Below are positions 17,012-25,826 of a stretch of DNA of 64,000 nt, in pieces. Source of the DNA: Sphingobacterium sp. SYP-B4668 (GTDB lineage: Bacteria > Bacteroidota > Bacteroidia > Sphingobacteriales > Sphingobacteriaceae); NCBI RefSeq assembly GCF_027627455.1, contig NZ_CP115483.1:5208001-5272000 (forward strand). The letters run 5' to 3'. Under the pieces are notes generated by a model that saw nothing but the letters and a program-made list of their open reading frames with translations, was not told the origin of the DNA and ran no database searches. Each line of letters opens with the position of its first letter. Positions within the stretch are counted from its first letter, which is position 1. The position numbers and the translations under genes were made by a program.

Positions 17012-17554
17012 CTACAGCAAATTATATTTTTTTTCTAATAAAAAGGCCAAATCCAAAGACTGCTCAATCTCTCCACTCGCCTCTTTCTTCCAAAGAGAAT
17101 CGATTACAATTAATAAAAACTGAGCTTCTAATTCTGGGCTCTCATATCCTAATTCTGTAAAAGCTCTTATAATGATGGGGTGTACCGGCTTCATGAACTG
17201 CTCATGTTGCTGTCTTGAAAAAGAATTATGAGACAATCGCTCCTGTAGTTTCCAAAAGATAGGCTCGTCTGCCACAAGCTTACTTGGTAGAAAAATCATG
17301 TTTTTGAGGAAGTCTTTTGGATTTTTGTAGGTCATCATTCCTTTGTGGTGCAACAATACTCTACGGTACCCTGATTTTATTAAATGAAATAGCAGCGAAT
17401 CTTTATTCCCAAAATGCTTAAAAATTAGGGCTTCTGAAACCTCAGCATTCTGGGCAATAATTTTAGTAGACGTATCGGCATATCCCTTTTCAGCGAATAA
17501 GGCCAACGCCTCCTTCATAATTCGTTCTTTGCGACTCATCGCATTCTCTTTCAT
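17012..17554 (-). CDS. TetR/AcrR family transcriptional regulator
   Basis: The 180-residue protein has the TetR N-terminal HTH at about residues 8-55: RKERIMKEALALFAEKGYADTSTKIIAQNAEVSEALIFKHFGNKDSLLFHLI. The C-terminal ligand-binding half is not assignable. It is divergent from the outer-membrane receptor gene at 17668 across 113 bases, a typical arrangement for local control. A perfect 10-base palindrome lies in that gap. ATG at 17554 is used here; an internal ATG five codons on (MSRKE) is an alternative. The effector is unknown. Confidence 0.88.
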   Translation of the reverse strand: MKENAMSRKERIMKEALALFAEKGYADTSTKIIAQNAEVSEALIFKHFGNKDSLLFHLIKSGYRRVLLHHKGMMTYKNPKDFLKNMIFLPSKLVADEPIFWKLQERLSHNSFSRQQHEQFMKPVHPIIIRAFTELGYESPELEAQFLLIVIDSLWKKEASGEIEQSLDLAFLLEKKYNLL

Positions 17555-17572
17555 GTATCTTTATTGCTATGA

Positions 17573-17580
17573 TCATACAA
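17573..17580 (-). promoter_or_regulatory. possible -7 box of the tetR-like gene
   Basis: TATATTTG on the minus strand, close to these positions, matches TAnnTTTG about 20 bases before the ATG at 17554. No TTG element is evident at the right distance. Confidence 0.3.
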
Positions 17581-17618
17581 ATATACCTATTCTTTTTATA
17601 TTCGCATATGTAAAGCCG

Positions 17619-17628
17619 TAGACGTCTA
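17619..17628. promoter_or_regulatory. 10-base palindrome in the TetR/receptor gap
   Basis: TAGACGTCTA is a perfect palindrome midway between the divergent starts, 40 bases before the receptor ATG. Its position suggests an operator core for the adjacent TetR protein, though it is short and the flanks are not symmetric. Confidence 0.3.
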
Positions 17629-17667
17629 TCATACACTTTCAACCTAATTGACTATCAGAATCTTTCC

Positions 17668-20394
17668 ATGAGACCATACCTTCTAATGAGTTTATTTGTC
17701 CTCCTGTTTTCATCCGCATCAGGGCAATTGAAAATTTCAGGTAAAATCACTGATAAGATGACATCTCAACCAATTGTGGGAGCCAGCATCACGTTGCTCA
17801 ATACACAAGATTCTTCCCTATACAAAGTACCTAGTGATATTGTCGGGAATTACGTCATTGACAAGATAAAAGCTGGCGCTTATATTATTAGCACCAATTT
17901 TATGGGGTATCGTACAGACGTACGCAAGTTAACATTGACAAGTACTCCCCTAACAACAAATTTTCAGCTCGAATCGTCTGAAATCATTCTTGACGAAATC
18001 GAAATCTCGGCCGAGACAGTCTCTTTGAGAGGCGACACCATGGAATTCAATGCCAACAAATATGCGACAGCCCAAAATGCTGATGCAGACGAGCTTGTGA
18101 AACAGATTCCAGGGATAGAGATAGACGAAGATGGAAATGTAAACGCTCACGGGGAAGCCGTCACAAAAATAATTGTTGACGGAAAAGAATTCTTCAGTAC
18201 GGACCCCAAGATTGCACTCAAGTCACTTCCTGCAGATATAATAGACAAAATCCAAATCATTGATGATAAGACCGAGCAGGCCAAGTTTTCGGGCTTTGAT
18301 GATGGCAAACGCAACAAAGTAATCAATATCATTACCAAGCCCAATCGCAAACAAGGGTATTTTGGAAAAGCAAATGGAAGTGTTGGAAATGACCACAAAT
18401 ATGCCACCAATGCCAATGTCAATAGATTTCGAGGCGAAAAAAGATATGCCTTGTCCGGGATGGCCAACAACAACAATGAGACGAACTTTGGTGAGCAAGG
18501 AAAAGGAGGCAACAGAGGCGGCAACTCAAATATAGAACGCGGTCTATCCAAGACATATGCCCTTGCCACAAACTTCAACAACAGCTATCTCGACAAGAAA
18601 ATGCAAATAGGTGGCGACTACAACTTTAGATCCTCTTCCACCAATACCCACAGTCTTACGAATACGAGTTATATATTAGGGCCTCGCGCCAATCAAACCA
18701 GCAATCAATCACAAAAAGGAGAAAGCAAGGGTATCAATCACAATGCGAGCATCCGACTACATTGGGACATTGACTCTACCCAACGATTGGACATCAAGCC
18801 CTCTTTCTCCTATTCTTCGAATCAACGCGGCAATCAAAATAGCAGTTTCACTTTTAATGAACTGCGCGATACGATTAATACCTCCAACCGATCAAATGTA
18901 AATAAAAGTCATAATTTCAATTTCTCAGGAGATATGACGTATATGATTCGACTACGAAAACCGGGGAGGACTGCATCCGTCCATATCAATGGTAATCATT
19001 CCTCCAACACAAATGACGGAGAATCACTCGCATTAAACCGATATTTTAAAGATGCCCTTCTGAATCGCATCGACACCAACAATAATCAGAGCATGACAGA
19101 TGGGTATGGCAATGGTTTAAACGGACGCTTGTCCTTTACCGAAAACATATCCAAGCTAAGTAGGCTTCAACTCAATTACAACTATCGCAATACAGTAAAT
19201 TACTCCGACCGACGGACATTTGAATTTCTCGCAGAAACAGGACAACTTGGCGAATTGAATGAGCGCCTCTCCAATGAATTCCGCAACGACTACGACTTTC
19301 ACAGTGCGGGCATATCGTATCTCTTTTCAAAAAAAGATAGTCTGACTATCCAAGCAGGAAGCAATTATCAATATGCCAAACGTAAAAATGATAAGACATT
19401 TCCAAAAAATGTCGTTACTTCCTCTGCATTTAAAAGTTTCCTCCCTGAGCTAAATATCACCTATCATATCAGCAAGGAAAAAAGAGTAGAACTCAAATAC
19501 AATACGGCTACCAATGCACCATCCATCAACCAACTTCAAGACTATATCGACAATCAAAATTCACTACGCATCCAAAATGGAAATCCAGAGCTCGATCAGG
19601 AATACCGACACAGCGTACGTTTAGAATTCAAAGATGTTCAAAAATCTAGTGGCCGAAGTTTCAATTCCAGTTTAAACTTCGATTATACCCAAGACAAGAT
19701 TGTCAATTCCATACTACTGACAGATACTGCCGTACAGATTACCAATGATGTCATATTGGGAGCCGGGGGACAATATATCCGTCCCGAAAACATTGATGGA
19801 GCTTATACCGTGCGGATGGACAATAGCCTAGGACTACCCTTGAAAAAGCTCAAATTAAACCTGAATCTTACCAACAACATTTTTTATAATAATAATTACT
19901 CCGTATTGAATCAAGAACTATTAAATTCCAAATCCTATGGAATCCGTCAAAGAGTCGGAATATCAAGCAATTTCGGAAAGAAGACAGTAATTGGTCTATC
20001 TTACAACGGCAACCTGACATTTACGGAAAATCCAACTTTACAAGTCAAAAAATATAATATATACAACCATACCATCAACAATAATCTTTCGATTGATTTA
20101 TGGAAGAACTTATTTGTAACCTCTCATCTTAACTATATGCTGAATGGAGGAATCCAAGGCTCTTCGGATATAGAAACCGTCATTTGGAACGCATCCCTTG
20201 GAAAGCGTTTCTTTCGAAAGCAGAATGCCGAACTATCTATAAAAGCCTTCGACATCTTCAACAAATCAAAAAATGTGAATAGACGAATGAACGAGTTTTC
20301 GATATCTGATGTGCAGTCTAATACCTTAACCCGCTACTTTTTACTGAGTTTTACCTATCACCTCCGAAAATTTGGTGGAAAAAAAGAAGGTTAA
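17668..20394 (+). CDS. outer-membrane beta-barrel receptor with carboxypeptidase-regulatory and plug domains
   Basis: The 908-residue protein starts with a signal peptide (MRPYLLMSLFVLLFSSASG). Residues about 22-105 form a carboxypeptidase-regulatory-like domain (ISGKITDKMTSQPIVGASITLLN), then a TonB plug-like domain at about 115-215 (LVKQIPGIEIDEDGNVNAHGEAVTKIIVDGKEF) and a long barrel of alternating strands. This is the organisation of the OMP_b-brl_3 family, common in Bacteroidota and distinct from SusC: it is shorter and no SusD partner follows. The C-terminal strand ends FLLSFTYHLRKFGG. It probably binds or imports an unknown ligand with TonB. Its stop codon shares TTAA with the convergent pncA stop. 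The divergent TetR gene may regulate it. Confidence 0.88.
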   Translation: MRPYLLMSLFVLLFSSASGQLKISGKITDKMTSQPIVGASITLLNTQDSSLYKVPSDIVGNYVIDKIKAGAYIISTNFMGYRTDVRKLTLTSTPLTTNFQLESSEIILDEIEISAETVSLRGDTMEFNANKYATAQNADADELVKQIPGIEIDEDGNVNAHGEAVTKIIVDGKEFFSTDPKIALKSLPADIIDKIQIIDDKTEQAKFSGFDDGKRNKVINIITKPNRKQGYFGKANGSVGNDHKYATNANVNRFRGEKRYALSGMANNNNETNFGEQGKGGNRGGNSNIERGLSKTYALATNFNNSYLDKKMQIGGDYNFRSSSTNTHSLTNTSYILGPRANQTSNQSQKGESKGINHNASIRLHWDIDSTQRLDIKPSFSYSSNQRGNQNSSFTFNELRDTINTSNRSNVNKSHNFNFSGDMTYMIRLRKPGRTASVHINGNHSSNTNDGESLALNRYFKDALLNRIDTNNNQSMTDGYGNGLNGRLSFTENISKLSRLQLNYNYRNTVNYSDRRTFEFLAETGQLGELNERLSNEFRNDYDFHSAGISYLFSKKDSLTIQAGSNYQYAKRKNDKTFPKNVVTSSAFKSFLPELNITYHISKEKRVELKYNTATNAPSINQLQDYIDNQNSLRIQNGNPELDQEYRHSVRLEFKDVQKSSGRSFNSSLNFDYTQDKIVNSILLTDTAVQITNDVILGAGGQYIRPENIDGAYTVRMDNSLGLPLKKLKLNLNLTNNIFYNNNYSVLNQELLNSKSYGIRQRVGISSNFGKKTVIGLSYNGNLTFTENPTLQVKKYNIYNHTINNNLSIDLWKNLFVTSHLNYMLNGGIQGSSDIETVIWNASLGKRFFRKQNAELSIKAFDIFNKSKNVNRRMNEFSISDVQSNTLTRYFLLSFTYHLRKFGGKKEG

Positions 20395-20999
20395 ATCAAT
20401 TGCCCCCTTTGCTTGATGAACTCTTCACATAGCCGTTCAAAATTCTGCTGATCGATTGCCTTCGTAGCTGCTTGAACAATTTTCGTATCAAATCCAAGTG
20501 TCAACGCATCCATCGCCGTATAATACACACAATAGTCGGCCGCTAGTCCACAAACATGTACTTCGCTAACTCCTCTATCTTTTAGATATCCATACAAACC
20601 CGTATTACGCCTTCGTCCATTATCATAAAAACCACTGTAACTATCTATATCTACATCCATACCTTTTCTAAATATAGCCTCGATTGCTCTGCTATCCAAC
20701 ACAGGAGATAACGAAGCTCCTATTGACCCTTGCACACAATGATCGGGCCATAGCACCTGTTGCATTCCTTCCCAATCGATAATTTCGTATACCATTTTCC
20801 CTTCATGCTGAGAAGCAAAACTACTGTGCGCCTTCGGATGCCAATCCTGCGTTGCAACCACCAATCCATACCCAATTTGAAGGTCGTTGATGACAGGTAT
20901 GATTTGATCACCATCCTCCACGGCTAAGGCTCCGCCTGGCAGAAAATCCATTTGTACGTCCACTATAACTAAAGCTATTTTCTCACTCTTAAGATTCAT
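20391..20999 (-). CDS. pncA: nicotinamidase
   Basis: PncA hydrolyses nicotinamide to nicotinate for NAD recycling. The 202-residue protein has the isochorismatase-like fold with the nicotinamidase triad: Asp14 in VIVDVQMDF, Lys112 in IFRKGMD and Cys157 in CGLAADYCVYYTA. The metal-site segment TQDWHPKAHSSF is also present. It begins 6 bases after the response-regulator stop and is probably the third gene of that transcript. An NAD-salvage gene in a two-component operon is not an obvious pairing. Its 3' end overlaps the convergent receptor gene by four bases. Confidence 0.95.
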   Translation of the reverse strand: MNLKSEKIALVIVDVQMDFLPGGALAVEDGDQIIPVINDLQIGYGLVVATQDWHPKAHSSFASQHEGKMVYEIIDWEGMQQVLWPDHCVQGSIGASLSPVLDSRAIEAIFRKGMDVDIDSYSGFYDNGRRRNTGLYGYLKDRGVSEVHVCGLAADYCVYYTAMDALTLGFDTKIVQAATKAIDQQNFERLCEEFIKQRGQLI

Positions 21000-21005
21000 A
21001 ACACA

Positions 21006-21686
21006 TTACTGTTCAATGGTCAACATATATCCAACACTCCTAATATTCACAATTTTAATCCGAGAATCCTTATTTAAATATTTCCGTATTCGACTGATAA
21101 ACACGTCCAAGCTCCTACCGGTAAAGTAGTTGTCGTCACTCCAATACGCTTTGATAATCTCTTCCCGTGGCACCACCTGATCTCGGTTTTCCATTAGTTT
21201 TCGCAAAAGCTCACTTTCTCGAAAAGACAGCTTCTCCTCTTGATTGCCAAAAGTCAACACATGCTTGACGTGATCCAACATGTAGTACTCTCCAATCCGA
21301 AGTCGCGGTTTAGTATTCGGCTTTTGCGTGTTTTTTAACAAAGATTCAATCCGTACAATCAACTCCTCTATTTTGAACGGTTTCTTAATGTAATCATTTG
21401 CGCCCAAATGAAATCCAGCAACAACATCTTCCGTCTGCGTCCTTGCCGTCAAAAATATTACAGGCAATGCATGTTCCTCTTCCCTAACCCTCCTCACTAA
21501 GTCAAAACCATCCATCACCGGCATCATCACATCTACCAGCATTAAATCTGGCATCCGATACCTGAAGGAATTCATCGCCTCCTGCCCATTCGAACAATGT
21601 GTCACTTGAAAGCCGTGCATAGTCAATGTATCTTTCAAAATCAAGGCCAAGCTCTGCTCATCCTCTACATATAAAATATTGATCAT
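21006..21686 (-). CDS. OmpR-family response regulator, RprY-like
   Basis: The 226-residue protein has a receiver domain (residues about 1-118) with the acidic pair in YVEDEQ, phospho-acceptor Asp52 in MLVDVMMPVMDG, Thr in IFLTARTQ and Lys in YIKKPF. A winged-helix DNA-binding domain follows at about 128-222 (LSFRESELLRKLMENRDQVVPREEI, DVFISRIRKYL). Layout and partner match the Bacteroidota RprX/RprY type. It begins 3 bases after the kinase stop, so the pair is translated from one message and pncA follows. Targets are unknown. Confidence 0.93.
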   Translation of the reverse strand: MINILYVEDEQSLALILKDTLTMHGFQVTHCSNGQEAMNSFRYRMPDLMLVDVMMPVMDGFDLVRRVREEEHALPVIFLTARTQTEDVVAGFHLGANDYIKKPFKIEELIVRIESLLKNTQKPNTKPRLRIGEYYMLDHVKHVLTFGNQEEKLSFRESELLRKLMENRDQVVPREEIIKAYWSDDNYFTGRSLDVFISRIRKYLNKDSRIKIVNIRSVGYMLTIEQ

Positions 21687-21689
21687 ATA

Positions 21690-23102
21690 TTATTCTTTTG
21701 GAAGTGTAACCGTGAAAATACTACCCTTGCCCACATCGCTACTTACCGCAATCCGTCCCCCGTGTTGCTGGACGATTTGCCTTACGTACGATAAGCCTAA
21801 TCCGAAGCCCTTCACATCATATAGATTACCTTCAGGCACCCGAAAAAACATCTCAAAAATCTCTCTGTGGTACTGTCGAGGTATTCCCTTACCGTTGTCT
21901 TGGATCTCAATCTCAATTTCCTGACCTATATCCTTGACTCGAATGACAATCTCTACCATTGCACCAGCGTATTTAATCGCATTGTCCAACAAATTATTAA
22001 AGACATTCCTAAGATGGGCTTCGTCAGCAAGGACCAAAACAGAGGAGGATTCACTTTCCAAAGATACATTCACATCCTTCTTGGCCCCTAACCGCGCAGT
22101 ATCAACACAATGTTGCAATAAAAACAAGAGGTCTACCGATTCATGATTTAAGCTCATCCCTCCACGTTCATCGATATCCATCTGCAATACTTTTTCAATC
22201 ATATCTGAAAGATGTTCCAGTTCATTCTTTGATATCTGAAGATATAGCTCCATCTTCCGCTGATCGTCTTTAGCTCCATAAGATTGGATAGATTCTATGG
22301 CTGCCATCACCGTCGATAACGGCGTTTTCAACTCGTGCGTCATATTATTCACAAAATTCTTACGTAGTTCAGCCAGCTTGTTTTGCTTGAAGATTGTTAA
22401 GATAAGGTAAGCAAAAGATCCTACCAACGAAGCCACTAAAAGAACTGCGACCAAGAGCTGCCACCCCATATCAAACAACAAATGTCGCCACGGCTTGTCA
22501 AACTTGACCACGACGAACTGTCCCTTTTCGGGGTTGACAAGCGTAGGCCGCGTCCACATCAATTTGTTCTTCTTGGTATATCCCCTAAATGCAGTAATGT
22601 CCTCTCGCTTCAGCGTCAGTAATTCTACATCAAACCCAATATTGATTCCCTTTTCATCCAATGCACTTTCAAACTTCCGCTTTACTGTATCAAGCAGGTC
22701 AGGCGTAAATTCAAAGTCACGAAACAGATAGGGCGGAATAATCTGAGAAGGACCGTCCTCCTTTTTGTCAAAAGATCCGGCCTTATCTTCTGTCTTGGAC
22801 CTCCAATCTTCAAATGCCGTACGCAATGAGTCAAAGTTTATAGACGGATATCGTTGATGGAGATAGGCGACAAACGACTTTCGTGCCATACGCTGCTTCA
22901 AGGCTGTTGAGTCTCCCCCATTTTTATTGATCGTATTTTGGTACACGTCCTGAATGACATTAAACATACCCCTTTCAGCAGTAGACAGAAATAAATCCTT
23001 TCGATTTTGGTAACTTCCATACAGCCATCCGGAAAGGACTAAAACCACCCCTAACGCCGTCAGGATGATCAATGTGATCAACAATTTATACCTTTTCAGC
23101 AT
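21690..23102 (-). CDS. membrane sensor histidine kinase, RprX-like
   Basis: The 470-residue protein has a first transmembrane helix at residues about 7-27, an extracytoplasmic region of roughly 180 residues, and a second helix at about 213-237. The dimerisation domain carries the phospho-acceptor His256 in MTHELKTPLSTV, followed by the ATPase domain with N box NVFNNLLDNAIKY, G1 DNGKGIP, F box FFRVP and G2 GFGLGLSYV. There is no separate HAMP or PAS domain visible. ATG at 23102 (MLKRYK) is preferred; the frame could open with TTG at 23114. It is the first gene of the kinase, regulator, pncA run. The signal is unknown. Confidence 0.94.
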   Translation of the reverse strand: MLKRYKLLITLIILTALGVVLVLSGWLYGSYQNRKDLFLSTAERGMFNVIQDVYQNTINKNGGDSTALKQRMARKSFVAYLHQRYPSINFDSLRTAFEDWRSKTEDKAGSFDKKEDGPSQIIPPYLFRDFEFTPDLLDTVKRKFESALDEKGINIGFDVELLTLKREDITAFRGYTKKNKLMWTRPTLVNPEKGQFVVVKFDKPWRHLLFDMGWQLLVAVLLVASLVGSFAYLILTIFKQNKLAELRKNFVNNMTHELKTPLSTVMAAIESIQSYGAKDDQRKMELYLQISKNELEHLSDMIEKVLQMDIDERGGMSLNHESVDLLFLLQHCVDTARLGAKKDVNVSLESESSSVLVLADEAHLRNVFNNLLDNAIKYAGAMVEIVIRVKDIGQEIEIEIQDNGKGIPRQYHREIFEMFFRVPEGNLYDVKGFGLGLSYVRQIVQQHGGRIAVSSDVGKGSIFTVTLPKE

Positions 23103-23196
23103 AATTAAAAACAAATTTAAATTAGTAGCTTTGCTCCACGGTTATCAATTAACCTAATTTAACAAAATATAACACTGATTAACAGTGGGCAATCAT

Positions 23197-23204
23197 TACT
23201 TTTG
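23197..23204 (+). promoter_or_regulatory. possible -7 box before the DUF4270 gene
   Basis: TACTTTTG matches TAnnTTTG and lies 22 bases before the ATG at 23227. A small hairpin (CACTG/CAGTG, 23173-23187) lies where the upstream element would be. No TTG is seen. Confidence 0.35.
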
Positions 23205-23226
23205 CGTCATTGCGTAATTTTTTAAC

Positions 23227-24588
23227 ATGAGTCATTTTTTTAAAAGGAGAAATATAAGGTTTATTTTACCAATTCTATTTGTAGTCGCTTTAAGTTCATG
23301 CAATAAAGATATGAGCATTTCGCTTGACGGCAACGATGATAACCTAAACCTTAGCGTACAAGAAGATTTCGAAATCCAGGTTTCTACCTTTCAGATCGAT
23401 AATTTGCCCAGCTCATCGACAGGAACACTGCTCGTCGGAAAATCAACCTCAGCAAAGACCGGTTCGGTCAGCTCGAGTAGCTACTTCCGTTTAGGGTTGG
23501 GAGATGTATCATCGACGATGCCTACAGATGCCATATTTGATTCGCTTACCTTAGTCATTAAACCCAATCGTGCTCGATATTTTTACGGAGATACGACCGC
23601 CAATCAAAAAATAAGTGTACACCAGGTTACGGAAAACATTCTTTTGAAAGATATCACCTCAGGAATGGATAGCCATCTCACTCCTGTTTTTGTGACAGGC
23701 CCTACACTATTTGGGAAACAATCATTTGCATACAACAGTACCGCATTAGGCGAAGTTACATTTGCTCCAAAAGTGCGCTCTATGGATACATTGTCAATTA
23801 AGTTAGACCAAACCTTAGGAAGCACCTTGTTTGATATGTTCAAAAATAATGACGTCAAACTAGCCTCTAACCAAAATTTTCAGGAATTTTTTAAGGGGAT
23901 GGTTATTGTCCCAGCAACTAGCAATTCGGCCCTTATTGGTTTTAGTGACACTCTTGCTGTAAAGGTAAACTACTCATACATTGGTGCTGATGGCTTCAAG
24001 GCCAAAGCAGCCAAGACGTTTACGATTGACAGCCGCGCCTATCAACACAATAACATTACTTTTGATAGGACAGGCACTGCTTACGAAACATTGACCTACA
24101 CTAATAAAGAACTAAAAAGCGAAGACACCAACAACGACGTATTTATACAAGGTGGTACCGGTGTTGTAGCAAATATTAAGATTCCTTCGTTAAGAGAGTT
24201 CATGGCTGACGAGACAATATCCATTAACAAGGCACAGTTGACAATCGAAACACCGACACTATCCAGTGGGCCGTACCCAACACCGCCAACAGTCATGCTC
24301 ATGCTGGCCAATATCAACGGAATACCTGTCAATGCACTTAACATACCCTTTACGACAACAATTCAACATGCTCAGTATATTAAAGGTAATGACACAGGTA
24401 CCAACGGAAAATATGTATTCGACATGATTGAAGTATTGAAAAATATAAATTCCGTAAACTATTATGACACGTCGTTATTTTTGACGGTATCTTCTCCTAA
24501 TTTGTTCTCAACGACCAATTCGATGGAAATTGCCAAAGAAAATAACAAACCAAAAGTAAAATTAAACATCGTATATACTAAATTTTAA
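23227..24588 (+). CDS. DUF4270-family lipoprotein
   Basis: The 453-residue protein has a lipoprotein signal: basic MSHFFKRRNIRF, hydrophobic core and lipobox ALSSC near residue 24, then NKD. The mature part is beta-rich with DUF4270 features, such as the YFRLGLGDVSS segment, the repeated pattern of short strands, IFDSLTLVIKPN and the C-terminal LFLTVSSPNLFST with KPKVKLNIVYTKF. DUF4270 proteins are common single-copy lipoproteins in Bacteroidota and their role is not established. A Kelch lipoprotein begins 6 bases later, so the two should be co-expressed and may act together at the envelope. Confidence 0.88.
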   Translation: MSHFFKRRNIRFILPILFVVALSSCNKDMSISLDGNDDNLNLSVQEDFEIQVSTFQIDNLPSSSTGTLLVGKSTSAKTGSVSSSSYFRLGLGDVSSTMPTDAIFDSLTLVIKPNRARYFYGDTTANQKISVHQVTENILLKDITSGMDSHLTPVFVTGPTLFGKQSFAYNSTALGEVTFAPKVRSMDTLSIKLDQTLGSTLFDMFKNNDVKLASNQNFQEFFKGMVIVPATSNSALIGFSDTLAVKVNYSYIGADGFKAKAAKTFTIDSRAYQHNNITFDRTGTAYETLTYTNKELKSEDTNNDVFIQGGTGVVANIKIPSLREFMADETISINKAQLTIETPTLSSGPYPTPPTVMLMLANINGIPVNALNIPFTTTIQHAQYIKGNDTGTNGKYVFDMIEVLKNINSVNYYDTSLFLTVSSPNLFSTTNSMEIAKENNKPKVKLNIVYTKF

Positions 24589-24594
24589 CAATTT

Positions 24595-25590
24595 ATGAAC
24601 AAGAAAAATTGGCTAACCTTATTCTTAGCCTGTACTATTGCTTTAACGTCTTTTAATTCTTGTAAAAAAAGTGATGATGAAGATAGTACCACAGATAACG
24701 GGCCGACGGAGTGGGTAAAAGCTTCAGCATTTGACGGCGATCCTCGCAGTGCTGCTGCATTTTTCTCGATAGGTGATAATGGATTTATCACAACCGGTAT
24801 TTTAAAAACTAATGAAAGAGTAAAAGATACTTGGGTATTTGACTCGAAAGCCTCTACATGGACTAAAAGAGCTGATTTCCCAGGAAATGCACGTAACGCT
24901 GCTGTAGGTTTCTCTATCGACGGAGTAGGATACGTAGGTACAGGATATGATGGAACAGATGCATTGAAGGATTTTTACAAATTTGATGTTGCATCTAATA
25001 CATGGTCTCCTATCGCTCCTCTTCCTGCTGATGCAGAAGCAAGATATGGCGCAGTAGCATTCTCTCTAGGCGGATTTGGATATGTAGGTTTAGGTTCTAC
25101 TAAAGCGGATAAAACCTTAAAAGATTTCTACAAATATGACCCGACTGCTAATACTTGGACTGCAGTAAACACTATTTTTGAAAACAAAAGAGTAAATGCC
25201 TTCTCATTTGTCATTGGCAATAAAGCATATGTAGGTGGTGGTTTTGATAACAATGCTTTTCCTGAAGATTTCTATTCTTTTGATGGAACAAAATGGGAAA
25301 AACTAGGTAATATCAAAACGGATGATATCGATGTAACCCGTCAAAGTGCTTCGGCATTTACCGTTGGGCAGACAGGATTTGTTGTAGGTGGTAGAAAATC
25401 TTCCATATTGAATACCGTATGGAGATACAATCCATCCAATGATTCATGGGAAAGCAAACACCAAGCATTCCAAGGTTCTGCACGTGAGGGAGCAGCAGCA
25501 TTTTCTGTAAATGGAAAAGGTTATGTTGCGACCGGAGCTAATGGTTCTTTCAAATTTGATGACAACTGGGTATTTACACCAGTAAGATAA
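24595..25590 (+). CDS. Kelch-repeat lipoprotein
   Basis: The 331-residue protein has a lipoprotein signal (lipobox FNSC at about residue 24) followed by an acidic linker (KKSDDEDSTTDNG). Residues about 40-331 hold six Kelch-type blades, each with a GG/GxG strand, a conserved aromatic and a W: for example VGFSIDGVGYVGTGYDG, DFYKFDVASNTWSPIAPL, FSLGGFGYVGLGS, WRYNPSNDSWESK and FSVNGKGYVATGA. This predicts a six-bladed beta-propeller, probably a binding or scaffold module on the cell envelope. Ligand unknown. It forms a two-gene unit with the DUF4270 lipoprotein and ends at a strong terminator. Confidence 0.92.
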   Translation: MNKKNWLTLFLACTIALTSFNSCKKSDDEDSTTDNGPTEWVKASAFDGDPRSAAAFFSIGDNGFITTGILKTNERVKDTWVFDSKASTWTKRADFPGNARNAAVGFSIDGVGYVGTGYDGTDALKDFYKFDVASNTWSPIAPLPADAEARYGAVAFSLGGFGYVGLGSTKADKTLKDFYKYDPTANTWTAVNTIFENKRVNAFSFVIGNKAYVGGGFDNNAFPEDFYSFDGTKWEKLGNIKTDDIDVTRQSASAFTVGQTGFVVGGRKSSILNTVWRYNPSNDSWESKHQAFQGSAREGAAAFSVNGKGYVATGANGSFKFDDNWVFTPVR

Positions 25591-25608
25591 GAGAAGCTAT
25601 ATCAGCAT

Positions 25609-25642
25609 AAAAAAGGGAGAACGAAATCGTTCTCCCTTTTTT
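25609..25642 (+). terminator. intrinsic terminator after the Kelch gene
   Basis: GGGAGAACGA and TCGTTCTCCC form a ten-base stem around a tiny A-rich loop, flanked by six A and followed by six T. It starts 19 bases after the Kelch stop codon. Confidence 0.9.
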
Positions 25643-25765
25643 ATGTCCAAAGAATTTGGCAAGTCTACTCTTCCACAACTCGGAAGTTTTTAGATATTAG
25701 CAGAAACAACCTCTTTCACTGACCGAAGGGATTTGGATAAAGCTTGATAATCGGTCAAAGAAAGC

Positions 25766-25800
25766 AAAAAAAAGAGCGACATATAATTAATATGCCGCTC
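25766..25800 (-). terminator. intrinsic terminator after asd
   Basis: On the minus strand a stem GAGCG-CATAT with ATATG-CGCTC (one internal mismatch, 25800 to 25774) is followed by eight T (25773 to 25766). It lies 27 bases after the asd stop. Confidence 0.8.
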
Positions 25801-25826
25801 ACTATTTCTTGTAAATAACTACGTTA

